This document shows, piece after piece, positions 32,901-46,100 of a DNA stretch of 64,000 nucleotides. Position 1 is the stretch's first letter; each line of letters starts with the position of its first letter. Under the pieces are notes generated by a model. It did not search any database, was not told the origin of the DNA, and saw only the letters and a program-made list of their open reading frames with translations. Origin of the DNA: Hyposmocoma kahamanoa. Its lineage: Eukaryota > Arthropoda > Insecta > Lepidoptera > Cosmopterigidae. A program made the position numbers and the translations under genes. Where the stretch lies: NCBI RefSeq assembly GCF_003589595.1, contig NW_020653200.1, positions 7,788,631 to 7,852,630 on the forward strand, written 5' to 3'.

Positions 32901-35900
32901 ATCGAACACTTTTTAAATAAATTTAAAACGTTCAAATTTAGAACGTTATATTTTACCCGATAGTTTTTATAATATGTAGACACACTGTCATGTTTCCGAC
33001 TTAGAGGATGAAAAAAAATAGTCTAAGGTTTCCGATTATTCTTAATCACTTTAAAACCTTATTTTTTAGATGCCCGTTTATTTTGTAAAATGGTTTGTTA
33101 TGGTTGCCATATTACTCTCGTTACGGTAAATTATAAATTAATGTTAATCACAATCAATACATGCAATTCAATCATCGGTCCGCACAGCTTTAGCTCCGGT
33201 TATATATTGGCGTCATTAGAGTCCGGCCAAAATAACTGTTTCTGTCGCACTAAAGATACTCTGAGGAATTTTGTTTAGGAAGATAACGTTATTATTTTAT
33301 TACGTTTTCTTTGCACCAAATTAGTGAGATTATTTATTATTATTATTACAAATAGTAGAGAACAAGCAAAAGAAAATTAATAAGTATCTTCATATCGTGC
33401 AAAGCAGTCACATTAATTGACTCTGTCCGACATGATAATGGTATTCGATGTAACCCGATGTGAATACATCAGGTTAAGTCGCTTGGGGCATCTCAAGGCA
33501 AGTCTCTAGTAAACAGTTTAAAAAACATTAAGGTTATGTTACTAATGTATTTTCAACATAAATAAACTTTATACCTTATTCACATAGCTTACAATGTCTT
33601 GAGTAGTCTGTTACTCTTAAGCAACAGATATGGAGTATTTCTCTACCTAACCAATTTGAGCTCATGGCATTATACGTGGCGTTGATCGTCAATTGCAGTG
33701 CGAGGCAGTCTGCAAGCAGGACAAGGCTGAGTTTTAACGAATTTTGACTTCGACTAGGCAAAAATGGCGCACTTTGCAAATTTTTCCAAAGAAACGAACT
33801 CTGTCTACGTTTAAGCAAAAAACCACAAGTACGAACTGAAAGTTTAATTTAGTTTCTCGCTTAAACTTAGACAAAATTCGTTTTGTAAATACGAAAAACT
33901 TACTAAGCACGCTATTTCTGCTTAATAGAACTCAAAGGTTGTTATATAAACATCAGCTCAAGCGTGTTTTTTGATCCACCATAAGCAGGTGGATCAAAAA
34001 ACACGTCACAACAAATTGGTTAAGCAAAAAAATCCCTCAGCAGTTAGTGATTTTGAGAAAATTTTTATTTTAAGGTGTCATGTACCATTTGTTGTCATAC
34101 CGGTAACCCGTTTGGATAACCAATATTATGTTTATTAATAAACCTGTATTTTTAGGAGGAACCGCTTCAAGTAATACGATAATATGTTACAAAAATAACC
34201 ATGAAGTCGCAGCGTTGCCGAGACGGACACAATTGTTCTCCTAAAAGAAGACAGTATTGGTAAAAATGATGTAGGGAGAGTGTGGTCGGATGGGATTGCT
34301 TGTGACAAAAAATCAAGATGGCGGATTCTAAATGACGGTCGGACATAAAGGTGTTCTGATCCATTTGAAATTCGGTATGCTATATAAAAACGAATCCAAG
34401 GTGAAACAATTTATCCATTTAAGTACCTGAATTGGTTTTTATTGTTATTTAACTTCTAAATTAATACTAGATATATTTCATCTTGTAATATTGAAGTTAT
34501 ATCACAATATATATGTATAATAAAAATTAGATCTCTGTCTCTAAAACTAAGGGTGTATGTGTGTGTTAACTTAAAATTGAAAAAAAAAGAAAGGGTTTAT
34601 TTGGTGTGTGTTACTTAGTATTTTCCAGTGAATGTTAATACACAGTGTTAATCATTTGGTCTACGGTTGATAGTTGCGAGATATAAGGAAATCAATTTTA
34701 AATCCGCTATTTGGTCGTTTTGAACCTCCATTTTGGAAAATTATGGACCTCCATTGAATCTGATCAAGACACTTCAAACGTTGTACGCGATCCTTCCGAT
34801 TTTTCCAACGTTTAGCTGTCAGTTGACTCCGGTAAATTTAAACTCTTATTCGTGGGGACATTCCACAGTTTAACCTCGCAGACCTGGATCTTAGCCTCGT
34901 ATTGTTTAAATGTATCTGTTTTGAATAAACAAATTCGATGGCAATTAGAAGCCATGGGTTCGGCCTTTTATTCACACTTCTATACGACATTTGTTCAAGC
35001 ATCCTTCACATATCTTTAATAGTTTTTGACACATAGATTTATGAATTTTATATTGCGGCCATATTATTTATTCCAATTTATATTTTATTTTACTTGGAGT
35101 ACAATTGCCAAGGTCATCTGCTTTTGGGCGGGTTGAAATTTCGTAAAGGACTATCGGTTGGTTACTGATAGTTACAGGTAAACTAAATTGCGGTTATCCT
35201 CTAGTTAAAGGTTACCTTAATAGCGGTTACGTCTAAAACTCAAACGGTTACTATAGATTAAGGTAATTTAAACCGTTGAGGTGATCGGAATTTATAGAAC
35301 GTTCAGAACTGTTTTCAGACCTACTGTATGAACCTGGGTTAAAAAGGTTGTCTAAGTTTTGTGTATATATCACTTGTATAATAACAAAAACCCTATCAAA
35401 AAGTGTCGTAAAGTTTTAAATGATGTAGTTATCTATAGATTGTTTTTTGAAAGGTTGTGGTAGGCTCCTAGATCGACAAAATTAGAACGACGTTAATTAA
35501 ATACAGCATTATTTCACATATTTACTTGAAATCATTGAAATTCACAAATCATTGACAGAATTATTTTTCGAGTTAGATTAAAATATTATTAATGTTTTTT
35601 TCACCACTTCAAGCGATGAAGTTGCGTTCGACGGAAAAAGTTTGTGATGGGATACGTAGAAAATACATAGTCGATCATCTCTTCCAGTCGAGAAATTGTT
35701 TGGAAACAAATTTTAAAATGTTACTTGAATTATTTTAATTACTCGTGGTATTTTGAGTTGATGAGTTAATTTTCGTGAAATGTCGTCGAATGTATATAAT
35801 ACTTTATTATTATTTATGTACGCTCTGTTGCGTTCTGTGGAAATTAAACTCAAAATTACTAAGTGTGGTGTCACGCCTATTCGACATTATTGATAGGGCG

Positions 35901-38900
35901 GACTCTTTTAAATTATTCAGTTGATTTCGCTTATATATGATACAATAACACCAATAAGTACAGGTCATAGTGTAATCGATATATTTTACCATTGATTATC
36001 GATATCTCCGATCGTGTCCCATCACTGGAGTTATACACTTTGACACGTGTCATATGTTTTACGGAGTATTATAGCTACCTACATATGACCGTATATACTG
36101 TCGTATGTACTTACCAATTCAGGTACAAAACAATTAGAAAATGCCTAAACGTCCGGTACAGGGTGACTCAGCATTGTATATTAAATTAACAATACCGATA
36201 ATAATAATTATGTAGGAGGTCATTTTTAAATGATGCCTGAAGAAACACAAATGAAATAAAAATGATTTTTTATTTTAATATGTCCATCGCAAATAGTGTA
36301 CTCAGTTGACATCTAACACGCACTTATTAGGCAGTATGTAATAAATGACTATCGAGTCCGCCGCAGTCACCACAACCACATACCGCGCCGCGCTACCCCG
36401 CCTGCACGTGTACCTTTTATTTATAAAACCTTACAATGGTTGCAAAAGCTTAATAGGCATAATTAACGTCATAAATATGAAATTATACTTAATTATAAAT
36501 ATAATAGATCAGAATAAATATGCATCATGAAGACTATTATCATGTATTTTTATAACATCATTACACTTGAATTTTATTTAATTTTTCTTTGCTTGATTAC
36601 ATACTAATTTATAATTTCTCTAATAACAATTTTAAAAGAAACTGTTATGGAGTTGTCTCCAAAATAGTTTCTCTTTTAACTTAAGTTTTTTTGTTTAAGT
36701 TATTGTTAACTTGCTGTTTATGAACAATAATACAAAGTATCTTGAATGTTTTTAAATATCATTTTGTTACTTTATTATTTTCTTACAAAAGGTCGTTTGT
36801 ACATCACGAACTATTATTATTAAACGTGACATTATTCGGTTCGCACTATTTGGCGAAAGAATTCAGAAGCTTTTGGAAAAACACGAATAAATGGAATGTG
36901 AGCGTGGGTATTCCCGTGACTGTTGGTGTTATGAGTGATCATGTGGATATAGCAAACAATTTTAAAGACATTTTACGTTTAGGTCACCATAAATCTTAAT
37001 GCCGGAAGCGTGTAAAGATTGCTACTGGGCAAATTACGTCTCTCCAGTTCCCAGAAACCTACACTCCTGGACAGACCGGAGAATGTCTAGCTATCCGGGT
37101 AGTACCGGAGATGTCGGTCACAATTTCTTGCGATAATGTCCGGAAACAGCTTTCAACTTAAAGGGCAACTCATGTGCTCGCCTTAAGCCTTCGTCTAGAT
37201 CACTGCTAAGACACGCTAGCTGCGCACGACACAGACCACATACAGCGAGTCCATACCAAAGTCCGGGTCCACCAGAGACGCCCGTGAAGGCGTATAACTA
37301 GCGGAGGGCTTGGCCCGGACGCTCGCTGTACCCTGAATATCTAAATATGTTTCCGCGATGAACAATCATATCATATGAATTATTTCCCCACAAGACATCT
37401 ATTAAAATTACCTCACTAACTTGTAAATAAGAAACTGTATAGATGTTTATTACTCAATTGCGCTGAATCGTTTAAACGGATTTGAACTTTATTTAGTAGA
37501 TACTTACTTTATCCGGATAAGCACATATAAACTGCTTTTTAACCGACTTCAAAAAAGGAGGAGGTTCTCAATTCGACTGTATGTTCTTTTTTTTTGTATG
37601 TATGTTACGCGATAACTCCGGTATTTGTGAACCGATTTTCATGATTCTTTTTTTGTTGGAAAGGGGATATTTCCATAGTGGTCCCATTTCATTTTGAAGA
37701 AAATCATACACCTCGAAGGGCTGTTCACGCATGAAGATTCATTTTTATAAATAAAGCCTAACTTTAATTTAGGAGCAATTACTTTTAGCAATTATTTAGT
37801 GGATTATGCTATTTCTCCAATTCAAGGCGTTTTTCTCTCGATATACTTTGAGTAGTGTCGTAGTGAGAACCTATTTTTATTATCTCCAGTATCAAGTCCT
37901 GTATAGTGGCGAACTAGGGGATATTTCAATGAAACTTAGCAAATAGACATAATTCCACGTATTTTTGAGGTCGCTTTTTTTAGTACTCTGTACTGAGATT
38001 ATTATCTATAGACTACATCGAAAACATGAAATATAAGTAAATAAGTAATATAAGTAATATTTATAATTTTATAAAGTATATATAAGTAATATTTAAGTTG
38101 TTCTTACTAGTTTTAAAATAAAATTAGAGGAAATAGTACAAAAGTATGTCAATGTGATAATAAAATAGAAAATACTCAATAGCGTTACATTTTAAGGTGC
38201 ATCAATTCATTTACAGAGTCTAATGGGTTTTCCAAGAAAACGTCTTTCAGTTGGCGCCTAAATGTTTCGTCAGATGGTTCAAGTCTGAGAGTAGCGGGCA
38301 GACGCTCATAGTAAATGGGTCCGATGACACGCGGATTTTTTTCTGCAGGCGCCATACGTCGGGGACTGTTCTCAAATGATCGGCGCGGCGGAGTTTGATG
38401 CTAGAAATATTTACGGTAGGAAATGAAAGATTATTCAAAAGCTCGTTGTTATATATTAGTAGCACCTACTTTATAGGATAATATTATTTGATCCTCAAAG
38501 ATAATGTTTGCTATACATATATATTAATTGTTCCATCTATATTAGTAAAGTTGATCTACGGATAAATTATAAATGAACTGCATTCAAGGTAACACTGTTA
38601 TTATGTTTAAGCATACTGTATTAATATTTGGTATTCAAAAATAATATTTGATCCTCTTTTTTGTTATTGGTCTGTTCCCGTGGTCTGTTCTTTGAACGTA
38701 GATGACATTTATAACCAGTATAGCTTTCGATATTTCTCTCCTAATAAATCTTGGTTGCTTAGTTGCGCCCTCCATTCAGTTCGTTAAGTTAGGTTAGTAT
38801 ATGAAAAAGCAGCAAGAGCCGAGCGAAGCGAACGAAGCGATGTGGGGATGAAGAGCTCGAAAGTCGGGGTGGAAAGAAACCGAGAGTTTTAGGACGTGGT

Positions 38901-41900
38901 AGAGTGAGCAATGTAAGTGTAGTGTGAAGGTGAAAACAGGAGAAGATGGAGGTACGGAGTTTGAGGCCTACGCCATCGACACTTGGTGACTGAGGACAGA
39001 GGTGCAGTGCTGCAGGTGGTGATAGCGCAGCAGTGGATTGAATCAATTTGTGCTCAGAGGTGGAGTTCTACTTCATCTTCAGGGTCGGCTTCAGTTACTC
39101 CTGCCGCTCCAAACTCGCTTGGTGAAGGTGAAATATTATCAACGTTTACAGTTTTAAAAATAAGTCTCTAAGTTTTATTTCTAATGCTCATTTGTATTAG
39201 TTTTGAGGCCCAACATAAAAATAACAAAGTTAATTTATACAAATCAAACATTATTTGCATAGTTCAGAATAGACTAAAATATCCTTGATTTCACTTATTT
39301 TATGTCTCAGAGAAAGAGGATCAATCATCAAAACATATGACCGATTAGATTATTGTGCCTGCTGCTTTTGCAAATTTAAAATGATCATTTAAATACATGC
39401 TCTGCTTTATTTAATTTAAATTAAATTAAGTTAAAATTTAATTTAAATTAAATAAAGTAGATAATAAATTTAATTTAAATTACATTAAATAAAGGAGATA
39501 CATAATTCAAATTTTCAGGTTTATACAACAAAAAAATTTTAAAACTAGTAAGAACAACTTAAATATTACTTATATATATAAGTACTCTATAAATTTATAA
39601 ATATTACTTATATTACTTATATTTCATGTTTTCGATGTAGTCTATAGATAATAATCTCAGTACAGAGTACTAAAAAAAGCGACCTCAAAAGTACGTGGAA
39701 TTACGTCTATTTGCTAAGTTTCATTGAAATATCCCCTAGTTCGCCACTATACAGGACTTGATACTGGAGATAATAAAAATAGGTTCTCACTACGACACTA
39801 CTCAAAGTACATCGAGAGAAACACGCCATGAATTGGAGAAATAGCAAAATCAACTAAATAATTGCTAAAAGTAATTGCTCATTAAATAAGTAAATCAATT
39901 AATAAGTAAATTAAAGTTAGGCGCTATTTATAAAAATGAATCTTTATGCGTGAACAGCCACCCTTCGAGGTGGATGATTTTCTTCAAAATGAAATAGGAG
40001 ACCACTATGGAAATACCAAGGGGGTATTTCCATAGTGGGGGTTTTGTAAGAAAATAATAAAGTAACAAAATGATATTTAAAAACATTCAAGATACTTTGT
40101 ATTATTGTTCATAAACAGCTAGTTAACAATAACTTAAACAAAAAAACTTAAGTTAAAAAAGAAACTATTTTGGAGACAACTCCATAATAGTTTCTTTTAA
40201 AATTGTTATAAGAGAAATTATAAATTAGTATGTAATCAAGCAAAGAAAAAAAAAAATTAAAATTCAAGTGTAATGATGTTATAAAAATACATGATAATAG
40301 TCTTCATGATGCATATTTATTCTGATTTATTAAATATAATTAAGTATAATTTCATATTTATGACGTTAATTATGCCTATTAAGCTATTGCAACCATTGTA
40401 AGGTTTTATAAATAAAACGTACACGTGCAGGCGGGGTAGCGCGGCGCGGTATGTGGTTGTGGTTAAAATGATCATTTAAATACATGGTCTGCTTTATTTA
40501 ATTTAAATTAAATTAAGTTAAAATTTAATTTAAATTAAATAAAGTAGATAATAAATTTAATTTAAATAAAATAAAATAAAGGAGATACTTAATTTAAATT
40601 AAATAATGCAGATGCTACTAACGTCTTTATGTAAAAGACAAGAGATAGGAAAATTATACTAACCATTACTTCATTTGAACATTAGCAATTTTTACACACT
40701 TTATATGGAAGCACCGCCCCTCGCGGAAAAAGTTACGGTATTCTGCCCCACCGCAGTCCCACCATCGCGTCGTGCATCTCATGCGGCATAAAGCTTAATG
40801 GTATCCTAACTGTGAAAAGTCTTCAAAATTGCTTGCTATACCCACATGATCACTCAAAACACCAACGCTCATGGGAAAACCCAGGCTCACATTCCATTTA
40901 TACGTGTGTTTCCAAAAGCTTCTTAGTCTCATGTCACGTTTAATATGCGAAGCTAATATGTCACGTTTATTAATAATAGTTCCTAACCTGCAAACGACCT
41001 TTTTTAAGAAAATAATAAAGCAACAAAATGATATTTAAGAGTATCCAAGATACTTTATATTATTGTTCATAAGCAGCAAATTATTGTCTCCATAACAGTT
41101 TATTTTATAAATTTTGTAAGAAAATTATAAATAAGTAAGTAATCGAGCAAAAACGGAAAAAAATAAAATCCAGGTATACATTTTTGACTTTGGATGAAGC
41201 ACTTGGATGTTACAGTTGTGTGATGAACTGTGAAGGTGTGAAGCCCAGGTTTAGCACGAGGAAAGTGAGCTACGAAATCCCCAAACCCGCTCGCTAAACC
41301 CTCTTAAGTACACCTAATAATGATTTGTGTCAATACGATAATGATGACGTCGTCGTGCCTATATACACACATCAAAAAAAGTTTGCGATCAATAGCATAA
41401 GCTCCTATAATTCTTTAAATTTAACTTTATCAAGAAAAAATCTATGTTGTATGCTTTCTTTAAATAGGAATACCCTGTTTGAAATTAAAATATAAAACTA
41501 TTTTTTATTATTTATTTTAAAAATTGAGCCATTAATCATAATGTAATAGTGATAGAAATTTCATAGAAAGAAAAAGACTGTTTAATTAAACTTAAACAAC
41601 AATTTATTATTAAAAGGTGTGAATTCAATATAAAATAATTCCTCCCCTGGCTCGAATACATGCGAAGATCCTCCTGGGCATGCTGAGNNNNNNNNNNNNN
41701 NNNNNNNNNNNNNNNNNNNNNNNNNNNNNNNNNNNNNNNNNNNNNNNNNNNNNNNNNNNNNNNNNNNNNNNNNNNNNNNNNNNNNNNNNNNNNNNNNNNN
41801 NNNNNNNNNNNNNNNNNNNNNNNNNNNNNNNNNNNNNNNNNNNNNNNNNNNNNNNNNNNNNNNNNNNNNNNNNNNNNNNNNNNNNNNNNNNNNNNNNNNN

Positions 41901-43113
41901 NNNNNNNNNNNNNNNNNNNNNNNNNNNNNNNNNNNNNNNNNNNNNNNNNNNNNNNNNNNNNNNNNNNNNNNNNNNNNNNNNNNNNNNNNNNNNNNNNNNN
42001 NNNNNNNNNNNNNNNNNNNNNNNNNNNNNNNNNNNNNNNNNNNNNNNNNNNNNNNNNNNNNNNNNNNNNNNNNNNNNNNNNNNNNNNTTAAATAAAGAAT
42101 CTAAAAAGAAGAAAAAATCATAATATAATCTACAATAACAAAAAAGATTTCAGTTTTTCGAAGTGATCGCAAACTTTTTTTGATGTGGGTAGATAAATAA
42201 TTTAAGCCGTGGTTTGACCTACCGCCTCTCAAGCATAGGGTCGTGGCTTCGAATACGGGCTCGAACTTCAGACTTTTTCGGAATTTACCTGCGAAATTTA
42301 ATCTAAACTTACCATGAGTTTTTCCGTGAATGAAACCTGCAAATTGCTTTACATAGCAAAGTAATTTAATGATGTGTATGAAGTTCCGAATCCGCATTAG
42401 ACCTGCTGTAGAACTGCCTAAGCCCTTTCATTGTGAGAGGAGGCCTGTGTTCAGCAGTGGAACTGTATACACGCTAACTGTTGTTATATTTTAATAATTA
42501 TGTAGAATATTAATTAATACGTAATTAGACTAGTTGATGATAAAAGAATCGTTTCACGTTGTTTACTACCTACCGCCATTGTTAGCGTGGCCTTGTTATA
42601 ACTGGATACTTTTGTGACAAACTGCAAATGTAGCAAGGCACATAAAATTGACCGCGGATTATGAACTTGTATTCTATACGAGTATGCTCTTCCTATACTT
42701 AAAAATAGGTAAGCAAAAGCACTTATATTGACACATAAGCAATACCACCGTCATGTGTTTCCGAGACTGTCTACTAAAATTCTGATTTTATATCATAGAC
42801 TCACCACGAGTCACTAGAAAGCACGATTTTTACTTGTTAAAGTCGATAGTCGACCATCTCCAGTTACCTGGAATGGATCTGTCGTCCAATTTGAACTTCT
42901 GCAGAAACATAGAATCCATGATCAAAAATGCAGCCAGGAAGCTTGGCATCCTTTCCAAGGTGAAGCGTTATTTCACACTGGGACAGTCCCGTATATTTCT
43001 ACATAAGTTTTGTTTATAGTGACCGTTCGTACCAACCGCTTGGGTATACGGAAAAGGCACTAAAACCTGTGCAAGCACAATGACCTTGTAATATATATAT
43101 ATATATTACAAGG

Positions 43114-43159
<46 letters not shown>

Positions 43160-46100
43160 TGGCCGATCTAGGGTCATTACTTGAAGTAATGACCCTAGAT
43201 CAGCCAGTGTACAAGGTTGTCACAGATTGTAGTCACTGCCTTCATCTTATTCTCTATGAGGCTAGTGCTTCGGGTGAGTTGCTCCGGGTGCAAGTACAGT
43301 ACCCTCCCTATTTTCTAGATAGGTACCGTAGCTGTCGGCACGATCACTTCCCGCTGCGCATTGTACAACTAACGGTTGCCACTGCTAAGCCGTTGACTCT
43401 ACAGTCCACCACCAAATCTCCTTTTTGGTGGCGGAGCTGTAAGACACGCTCACTCCCCAACGCCGAGGCGTCCCTTCAGTTCCCAGAAACCTACGCGCCT
43501 GGAGGAACCGGAGAATATCTGCTGGTTAGTTCTGTTTCAATTTGCCTTAATTTGGATTATCCTATCGATCGTCGCAAATTATAGTGGCCTTCATTTTCTG
43601 ACATTGACCTGAAAATTATATTTCGCTTATTGCGTTTTCACGTGTTTGATTTTAATACATTTTTTATTTTACGGTCTTTTTATTTCTCGCTTGAATTCTG
43701 TGGAAGAATGGTATTTTTTATGATATCAAGTGACGGGACAGACAAGTCGTGCGCCTGGTGTGAAGCGACACGCCTGTCCATAGCAGTTGCAGTACCACTA
43801 TGAACTTTAAATCGCAAAGATCTGTGGGACACTGGCACTGCGCCTGTCACCCTGAGACATAAGTTGACAAGTCGTGTGCCTGTACTTTCACCAGCTTTCC
43901 AAACCAGAACGCAGTAATGTTCACATTACTGCTTGGCGGCAGAAATATCTAAGGTGGCTTTACGTCATTGCACGAACTTTTTCACAAGGAGCTCTTTTTA
44001 AAAAAATAGAACAAACGTGGCATTAATGCAGAGCAAATTACTCGAAATATTACATATGTATATGCATGCATATGTGGAGCATATTCAACTAACGAACGCA
44101 GTGCACACACGTGTGTCGAACAAACCTGTAGATATCCTTAATGAAAAACGATTCGATTTCGCATGTATAAATTCTAAGTATAAAGAATTATTTCAAATAT
44201 TAACTTTATTGAATTATTTCAAATATCAAGATTTTTTCCATATGCGACTGTGAGCACTGATTATATTGCAGTTGTATTATTACACACAAATTCGCCACCC
44301 GACATACAGAACGGTTTGTCCCCTATTTACCAAAGTTGTTGCGGGTAACTTAGATAATTTTGATATGTAGAGTTGCACAGACGTTTTTAACAGATTATGA
44401 TTCGTACGCAAAGCCTTCATTGCTCTTTTTGTCTTTATTGCTAGCAAGCGCATTGCAGGATATTATCATAGTGGGTTGCTATACCAAATATTAGGACCGA
44501 GCACTACGTAGCATTTTAATTCGTTGTCGTTCGTGGGTACAGTCCGGTAATGGAACAAAAAAAAAGAAGAAATAGTATATATAGCTGACTATCTTTGTCT
44601 CACTTTTTAAAATTTTAAAGCAAGTAGAAGGAAAAAAAAATTAAAAAACTACTGTTTGGGACATGAATTGCGACGTCTTGAAATATATCAATCATACTCG
44701 TAATACAGGTTTTTCAATACCTATCTCGGGTTCCAGTCTCTCACAAAACAGTTTGATCAATCTTTGTTTTATTTCAACCCTAATGTCCGTACTCTTAAGC
44801 CTGTATTGTGATGAGAAAATAAAGCAACATTTAATTTAATTTCATATCTGTAATAAGTCGACATTTGACGGTTTAACATGTCAAGTGCTGAATTATTTTG
44901 CACATTATAAGTTGAAAAGTGGAATTTGAAAAGTAGACTTATTTTATTTATTTATTTAGGTTTAGGGTAAGTTTAGGTTTCAATTTATTTATTAATTTAA
45001 ACTCTATTGTACACAAAACCGTACAAATGGCGGACTTAATAGTAATACGACGCTACGTCTACATTTAGCATGCAATAATTCGCTTGTGAATAATTATCAC
45101 AAAATGTTACATTATAAAATTTTAATAGCTAATTGTTGTTAGTCGAACAAGTCATGCGCCTTGTGTTAAGGTGACACGCCTATCCGTAAATAGTGGTTGC
45201 AGTGTCTCTCACATCTTTAAATCGCAAAGATCTGAGGGACCTCCATTGCGCCCCTCACCCTGAGACATAAGTAGACAAGTCCCATGTGCCTGTAGTTTCA
45301 CCAACACCCTTGCCCTTCAAAACCGGAACCCAATAATGCTCACATTATTGCTTGGAGGCCGAAATAGGTAAGGTGGCAGTACTTCCCTGGACGAACTCTT
45401 TCACGAGGAGTTCTACTTAAAAATCGTTAAATCTTAAGCAAAAAAGGAATTCGATGACTTAATCCTAAATTGTTTATCGAGTTCTTGGGTATTTGCGCTT
45501 GCTACTTACAACTTAGGTTGGTATGTTTGAAAGAACAAATATCTCCAATTAGAGATCCGAAAATATTGTTTAACATTTTCCATACAAATTTAGTGTAAAA
45601 ACGTATGGATACATTTATAAACGCTTTTTTTAGCGTTTGCAAGAAGAGACTGATGTCCAGCAGCCAGATTTAATAGGTTAAAAACAATACAGTATGGCTT
45701 ATGGACCGGAAAGATATTTCGCGTTAAAGTACGTTACAGGCTTCAGTTTAGTTATACGTTCAAACTTAATCGGGCTGCTCGCATTTGCGCTCCGTTGCAC
45801 TATCTTGATTAGTTGCTCAGGGCCACTCCACCTCCCCTTTAATCTTCCAAATGTCAGGGGGCGAACTACATACAACTTGTAGCTTTAACTCGGCCTGGAG
45901 CAGATGTATGTTTTTAATCTTTAATACACACTTTGTAGAGGTACTATCTACATTTCTCTTCAATTGATTTTAACAATAGAAAAATAAACAGACGAATAGA
46001 TACAGAAATACCAATTCGAATTTCTTTTAGCAAATATTGAACAAAACTTCATAAAGTTGAGAAAGAAATTAATGGAATTGTTTTATCTCTTCTTGTATGT

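Larger units (their letters stand above)
36369..38107 (+). repeat. Large inverted duplication, arm 1
   Basis: It begins CACCACAACCACATACCGCG and ends near AAGTTGTTCTTACTAGTTTT. The segments 36369-36795 and 37655-38107 are matched, inverted, by 39535-40464; the middle (36796-37654) is missing from arm 2. The arm contains a family F repeat and a P450-like fragment. Confidence 0.82.
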
